Shown here: positions 23,211 through 26,742 of the stretch, one piece after another
Position numbering within the stretch: position 1 is the stretch's first letter
Layout: each line of letters opens with the position of its first letter
Assembly: GCA_964594045.1 (NCBI GenBank)
Contig: CAZQKR010000053.1
Location: 1-26,742 of the forward strand
Length of the DNA stretch: 26,742 nucleotides
Direction: 5' to 3'
Origin: UBA2365 sp964594045
Lineage (GTDB): Bacteria; Bacteroidota; Bacteroidia; Chitinophagales; Saprospiraceae
Made by a program: the position numbers and the translations under genes
The notes under the pieces: generated by a model
Told to the model about the DNA's origin: nothing
What the model saw: only the letters and a program-made list of their open reading frames with translations
Databases searched by the model: none

Positions 23211-23867
23211 ATGTGGAACAGATTTATGCTAATCGCTGTTTTTGGAGCCTTTTTACTGTTTTTTGGTTGCAAAGATGATCGTTCGGATGGAAAAATGGAT
23301 CCTGATAGTAAAGTTGAAAAACCTGGTAAGCCGGTCATTGTCGGTGCAGATCAGTTGATCACGAAAAATGCTGTCGGGAAGTTCCGGATAGGGAGAACTG
23401 TTCCAGGGAGGGAATCTGTGGCACCCTTGACGATCTCCAGGGAGAAAATTACCACCACGACCGAAGAAGGTCCTTACGAGGAAACGGTATATGTTCTGAA
23501 GGATAAGGAAAAGATCTTACTTCAAATCAAACCGGAATTTGACTACGAAACCATGCAGTACAATCAAAAAACCGCTGAGATCATTGTTTTTTCAGATCAT
23601 TTCCTGACTGAAAAAGGCATCGGTGTAAATTCAACTTTGGAAGATTTTTTAACGGCATACCCGGACTACAAACTCTGGTATACATACGTGAGTGGTATGT
23701 TCGTGTTGGAAACAACTGAACCCGGATTGCAGTTTATTCTGGATCCAAAGCACTTCAAAGGTGATGTCTCCAATGCCACTTCGGAAATCACAACTTTGGA
23801 ACCGACTGATTTCAAATCAGGGGCAAAAATAAAGCAGGTCCGGTTATTCAATTCAGATGTGGAATAG
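23211..23867 (+). CDS. Lipoprotein of unknown function, 218 aa
   Basis: I do not recognise the family. The signal sequence MWNRFMLIAVFGAFLLFFGC ends in a lipobox-like FFGC with C20 as the lipidated residue, followed by a charged linker (KDDRSDGKMDPDSK). The mature part is beta-rich. A segment AVGKFRIGRTVPG and later SDHFLTEKGIGVNSTLEDFL and GLQFILDPKHF have the look of proteins with a repeated KIGxxV / GVxxGxTxxDV pattern known in other lipoproteins, but I cannot name it. It lies 37 bases after the nitroreductase and 59 bases before the M3 peptidase, so a three-gene unit is likely. Confidence 0.7.
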   Translation: MWNRFMLIAVFGAFLLFFGCKDDRSDGKMDPDSKVEKPGKPVIVGADQLITKNAVGKFRIGRTVPGRESVAPLTISREKITTTTEEGPYEETVYVLKDKEKILLQIKPEFDYETMQYNQKTAEIIVFSDHFLTEKGIGVNSTLEDFLTAYPDYKLWYTYVSGMFVLETTEPGLQFILDPKHFKGDVSNATSEITTLEPTDFKSGAKIKQVRLFNSDVE

Positions 23868-23926
23868 AACATCGAATTATTGCGTTTGTTAAATACTTTA
23901 CTGTCAATTTTTCAAATTTTTTTAAA

Positions 23927-26047
23927 ATGCGTAATTATCTAATCTTTTTGACCATGATCGTATTTATGCTGGCTTCCTGCAAAAACAATAAGGAAGTAAA
24001 GGATATTTCTGACAATCCGTTTCTGATGGAATGGACGACGCCTTTTGAGGTGCCTCCGTTTGACCTGATCAAATCCGAACATTACAAACCTGCGCTGGAA
24101 ACAGCCATATCCAGGCATGACGAAGAAATTTTAGCCATCATTGAAAACAAGGATGTTCCTGATTTTAAGAATACGATTGAAGCGCTTGAGCAAAGTGGCA
24201 AGTTGACCAATAAAGTCGTGTACGTTTTCAGTGCAATGACTGAAGCGATGACAAATGACACGATGAATGAACTTGCAAAGGAAATTTACCCGATGCTTAT
24301 CCGGCAGGCTGATAAGATCACCCTGAACGAAAAACTGTTTGAACGTGTAAAAAAAGTTTATGAAAAGAAAGATCAACTGGATCTCACTGCCGAGCAACAA
24401 ATTTTACTCGACAAGACCTACAAAAAGTTTGTCAGGGGTGGAGCGAACCTGTCTGCCGGAGACAAGGAAAAATTTAAGGCCATCAATGAAGAATTGTCCC
24501 GTTTGTCGGTTGAATATGGAGATAATGTACTGCAAGAAACCAACAAATTCGAATTGGTTTTGAGTACTGAGGAAGAACTTGCCGGTTTGCCGGAAAGTGT
24601 CAGAAATATGGGTGCTGCTGACGCAAAAGCAAAGGGCTATGAAGACGGGAAATATCTTTTTACCATTCAAAGGACAAGCCTGTATCCATTTATTACCTAC
24701 TCTACACGTAGGGATTTGAGAGAAAAATTGTACAGGGCCTATTTTATGAAAGGAGACCATAACGATGAACTGGACAATAAAAAGATCCTGGCAAGGATGG
24801 TTTCACTGAGGGTCCAGCGTGCCAGATTGCTGGGTTATGAGAGCCATGCCCATTATGTTTTGGAAGAGAATATGGCTAAAACTCCGGAAAACGTGTTCAA
24901 ACTGCTGGATCAGCTGTGGGCTCCGGCCTTGAAGGTAGCCAAAAAAGAACGTCAGATGATGCAGGATATGATCTATGCTGAAGGCAAAAAATTCAGGCTT
25001 GAATCCTGGGATTGGTGGTATTATGCCGAGAAGATCAGACAAAAGAAATACGCTTTGAATGAGGAGGAGATCAAGCCATATTTTGAAGTCAATAATGTGG
25101 TCAAAGGTGTTTTTAATGTGGCAACCAAACTGTGGGGACTGCAATTCAGTGAGTTATCAGACATCCCTGTGTATCATCCGGATGTGAAAGCTTATGAGGT
25201 AAAAGACAGGAACGGAGAACACGTGGCTGTATTTTATACCGATTATTTTCCCAGGGAAAGCAAAAGAGGAGGCGCCTGGATGAGTGTTTTCACCAAACAA
25301 TATAAGTCGGGTAACCGGTTTATCCATCCTGTTGTATTCAATGTGGGTAATTTTGACAAGCCAACCGGTGACCGGCCTGCATTGCTTAGCCTGGAGAATG
25401 TGGAAACCCTGTTTCATGAATTCGGTCACGCTTTGCACGGGATGCTTTCTGACTGTACCTATGAATCGCTGTCAGGAACATCCACTCCATCTGATTTTGT
25501 TGAATTTCCTTCCCAGGTGATGGAACACTGGGCATTTCATCCGGAATCCCTCAAAGATTACGCATTCCACTATAAAACAGGAGAACCAATACCGGATCAA
25601 CTGGCAAAGAAGATCACTGCTGCAGGAACTTTCAACCAGGGTTTCGGGACGGTTGAATTTTTAGCTGCCGCCTATCTGGATATGTATTACCACACATTGA
25701 CCGATGCTGAAGAAGTTGATGTGAATGCCTTCGAAGATGGAGTTGCTTCCAAGATCGGCCTGATCCCGGAGATCATCTTCAGATACAGAAGTACGTATTA
25801 TAATCATATTTTTTCAGGAGAATATTCAGCCGGATATTACAGCTACATTTGGTCAGAAGTTCTGGATGCTGATGCTTTTGCTGCATTTGAAGCTACGGGT
25901 GATATTTTCAATCAGGATCTTGCCTCCAAACTGAGAAGCCATGTACTGAGTCGGGGTGGCACCGAAGATGCCATGGAAATGTACGTGAAATTCAGGGGAA
26001 AGGAACCGGACATCAAAGCATTGATCGAAAAAAGAGGACTTTTTTGA
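23927..26047 (+). CDS. dcp: M3-family zinc metallopeptidase lipoprotein (dipeptidyl carboxypeptidase / Dcp-like), 706 aa
   Basis: Zinc peptidase of family M3 (thimet oligopeptidase/Dcp group). The active site HEFGHALHG has zinc ligands H497 and H501, catalytic E498, and the third ligand E526 in SDFVEFPSQVMEHW. The N terminus is a lipoprotein signal (MRNYLIFLTMIVFMLASC, C18), so it is anchored in the envelope and should cleave peptides in the periplasm. The helical N-terminal half (about 30-330) matches the channel lid of the family; length is normal (about 680-710). Endopeptidase (PrlC-like) versus dipeptidyl carboxypeptidase specificity cannot be separated here. The TGA stop (26045-26047) shares its last base with the first word of octamer array R4. 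Confidence 0.93.
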   Translation: MRNYLIFLTMIVFMLASCKNNKEVKDISDNPFLMEWTTPFEVPPFDLIKSEHYKPALETAISRHDEEILAIIENKDVPDFKNTIEALEQSGKLTNKVVYVFSAMTEAMTNDTMNELAKEIYPMLIRQADKITLNEKLFERVKKVYEKKDQLDLTAEQQILLDKTYKKFVRGGANLSAGDKEKFKAINEELSRLSVEYGDNVLQETNKFELVLSTEEELAGLPESVRNMGAADAKAKGYEDGKYLFTIQRTSLYPFITYSTRRDLREKLYRAYFMKGDHNDELDNKKILARMVSLRVQRARLLGYESHAHYVLEENMAKTPENVFKLLDQLWAPALKVAKKERQMMQDMIYAEGKKFRLESWDWWYYAEKIRQKKYALNEEEIKPYFEVNNVVKGVFNVATKLWGLQFSELSDIPVYHPDVKAYEVKDRNGEHVAVFYTDYFPRESKRGGAWMSVFTKQYKSGNRFIHPVVFNVGNFDKPTGDRPALLSLENVETLFHEFGHALHGMLSDCTYESLSGTSTPSDFVEFPSQVMEHWAFHPESLKDYAFHYKTGEPIPDQLAKKITAAGTFNQGFGTVEFLAAAYLDMYYHTLTDAEEVDVNAFEDGVASKIGLIPEIIFRYRSTYYNHIFSGEYSAGYYSYIWSEVLDADAFAAFEATGDIFNQDLASKLRSHVLSRGGTEDAMEMYVKFRGKEPDIKALIEKRGLF

Positions 26048-26270
26048 TGATCCAATGATCTGATTATCTAATGATCTAATGATCTGATTATCTGATGATC
26101 TGATTATCTGATGATCTAATGATCTGATTATCTGATGATCTAATGATCTGATAAATAATTATATACATTATAATATTATAGTATTTGAACATTAGATCAT
26201 TATAGTATTTGAACATCAGATCATTATAGCATTAGATCATTTGAACATTAAAAAATTTGAACATTAAAAA
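26047..26270. repeat. Octamer array R4 (arm B then inverted arm A), 28 words
   Basis: This is the longest array: 28 words of 8 bp in unbroken phase, 27 of them starting AT. Arm B (26047-26150) has 13 words alternating ATGATCTG, ATTATCTG and ATGATCTA. The centre (26151-26174) is AT-only apart from one C. Inverted arm A (26175-26270) has ATTATAGT, ATTTGAAC and ATTAGATC in recurring order, ending with a degenerate ATTAAAAA, ATTTGAAC, ATTAAAAA. It is in opposite orientation to R1-R3. It fills the gap between the M3 peptidase stop and the start of the four-helix-bundle gene completely. Confidence 0.95.
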
Positions 26271-26271
26271 A

Positions 26272-26634
26272 ATGGGTGAAGACAGAGCAGAGAATTTGAT
26301 TTTGGAATTGACGTTTAAATTTGCCTTGGATGTTATCAGCTATTGTGAGCTATTAGAGGAAAGAAAGAAATATGTACTTTCCAGACAACTTTTGAAATCC
26401 GGTACTTCAATTGGGGCAAATGTCAGGGAAGCTCAAAATCCTCACAGTAAATCTGATTTTATAGCCAAAATGGTTATTTCAATGAAAGAGGCTGATGAGA
26501 CTGAATATTGGTTACTCTTGTGTAAAAATGCCAGTAAATATCCGGATCCGGCTTTTTTGCTTAATGATATTGAACAGATAAAAAAGATCATTGGGAAAAT
26601 CATTTCGTCCTCAAAAAAAAACCTTGACAAATGA
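26272..26634 (+). CDS. Four-helix-bundle protein of the 23S rRNA-intervening-sequence (IVP) family, 120 aa
   Basis: Recognised by the family signature SGTSIGANVREAQ (residues 43-55), then SDFIAKMVISMKEADETEYW (61-80), with predicted helices throughout. The family (Pfam 23S_rRNA_IVP) includes proteins coded inside 23S rRNA insertions and relatives of Avd, the pentameric nucleic-acid-binding subunit of diversity-generating retroelements; solo copies like this one have no assigned function. I chose ATG 26272; an in-frame TTG at 26257 lies inside the repeat array and is less likely. There is no Shine-Dalgarno: the bases before the ATG are array words. Its TGA stop is inside the first word of the next array (26631). 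No reverse transcriptase or rRNA is nearby. Isoelectric balance appears basic at the C terminus (KKIIGKIISSSKKNLDK). Confidence 0.9.
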   Translation: MGEDRAENLILELTFKFALDVISYCELLEERKKYVLSRQLLKSGTSIGANVREAQNPHSKSDFIAKMVISMKEADETEYWLLLCKNASKYPDPAFLLNDIEQIKKIIGKIISSSKKNLDK

Positions 26635-26686
26635 TCTGATTATCTGATGGTCTAATTATCTGATGATCTAATTATCTGATGATCTA
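26631..26686. repeat. Octamer array R5 (arm B only), downstream of the four-helix-bundle gene
   Basis: Seven words in phase: ATGATCTG, ATTATCTG, ATGGTCTA, ATTATCTG, ATGATCTA, ATTATCTG, ATGATCTA, then the pattern breaks at ATTAGGGA. Only arm B is present, in the same direction as the arm B of R4; no inverted arm A follows before the window ends. The first word provides the TGA stop of the gene. Confidence 0.92.
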
Positions 26687-26742
26687 ATTAGGGAAATTCG
26701 GTAAAAAACGATTTAAAAGAACAATTAGGGGTCATTCAAAAT

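Noticed and set aside
26047..26270. Arrays as coding repeats
   Set aside because: The words contain TGA or TAG and 8 bp is not a multiple of three, so every frame stops within a few words.
26257..26271. TTG start for the four-helix-bundle gene
   Set aside because: It lies in array words (ATTTGAAC, ATTAAAAA) and adds five residues (a start Met plus NIKK-type sequence) before the natural family start; ATG 26272 is preferred.
26272..26634. Diversity-generating retroelement accessory gene (avd) or 23S rRNA intervening sequence
   Set aside because: No reverse transcriptase, template/variable repeat pair or 23S rRNA sequence flanks the gene within the window; it is an orphan member of the family.

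Overview
The window looks like a chromosomal segment of a Bacteroidota bacterium, most likely a Saprospiria-type lineage. The lineage call is inference from four things: Bacteroidota-style TAnnTTTG promoter boxes, a four-gene glycogen operon typical of the phylum (debranching enzyme, GT4 glycosyltransferase, GH57 amylase, GT3-GT35 synthase/phosphorylase fusion), a DUF3109 protein, and few strong Shine-Dalgarno sites. No rRNA, tRNA, complete IS or CRISPR array was seen.

Layout. At 1-3115 there is an unknown acidic protein and RNase R (rnr). At 3115-7343 an AT-rich accessory island lies between two repeat arrays. It holds an XRE regulator (minus strand), a small secreted protein, a Cys-rich exported protein resembling fulvocin C-related bacteriocin precursors, a 161-bp MITE-like palindromic element, and a polytopic membrane protein with a C-terminal TlpA/ResA-like thioredoxin domain (CGVC). 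At 7421-8959 there is an ECF sigma factor, a single-TM anti-sigma-like protein and a Spy/CpxP-like periplasmic protein. At 9217-13046 there are a DUF3109 Cys-cluster protein (minus), a 34-aa membrane peptide, citrate synthase, and an alkaline-phosphatase-superfamily phosphoglycerate mutase / proposed homoserine kinase. At 13459-22247 is the glycogen operon. At 22514-26047 are an exported nitroreductase, an unknown lipoprotein and a lipoprotein M3 metallopeptidase. At 26272-26634 is a four-helix-bundle protein of the 23S rRNA-intervening-sequence (IVP)/Avd-like family.

The most unusual feature is a dispersed family of arrays at 3115-3226, 7208-7343, 8964-9220, 26047-26270 and 26631-26686. They are built of 8-bp words, nearly all starting with AT, and held in strict 8-bp phase for up to 224 bp. 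Each full array has two diverging arms. Arm A uses ATGATCTA, ATGTTCAA and ATGCTATA; arm B uses ATGATCTR and ATTATCTR. The arms face each other as an imperfect inverted repeat around an AT-rich or hairpin centre. Five of the six gene 3' ends that abut an array take their TGA stop codon from the array itself. The only protein gene enclosed by arrays is the four-helix-bundle gene: array words end one base before its ATG and resume inside its stop codon. This resembles REP/RAYT partnerships (repeats in trans plus one nucleic-acid-binding protein), but with an IVP-family protein. I propose it as a candidate undescribed repeat-protein system.

Genes working together: the four glycogen genes form a synthesis/breakdown unit read from one direction with short gaps. 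The sigma, anti-sigma-like and Spy-like genes look like an envelope-stress module. The Cys-rich precursor and the membrane thioredoxin protein look like a substrate and disulfide-handling pair.
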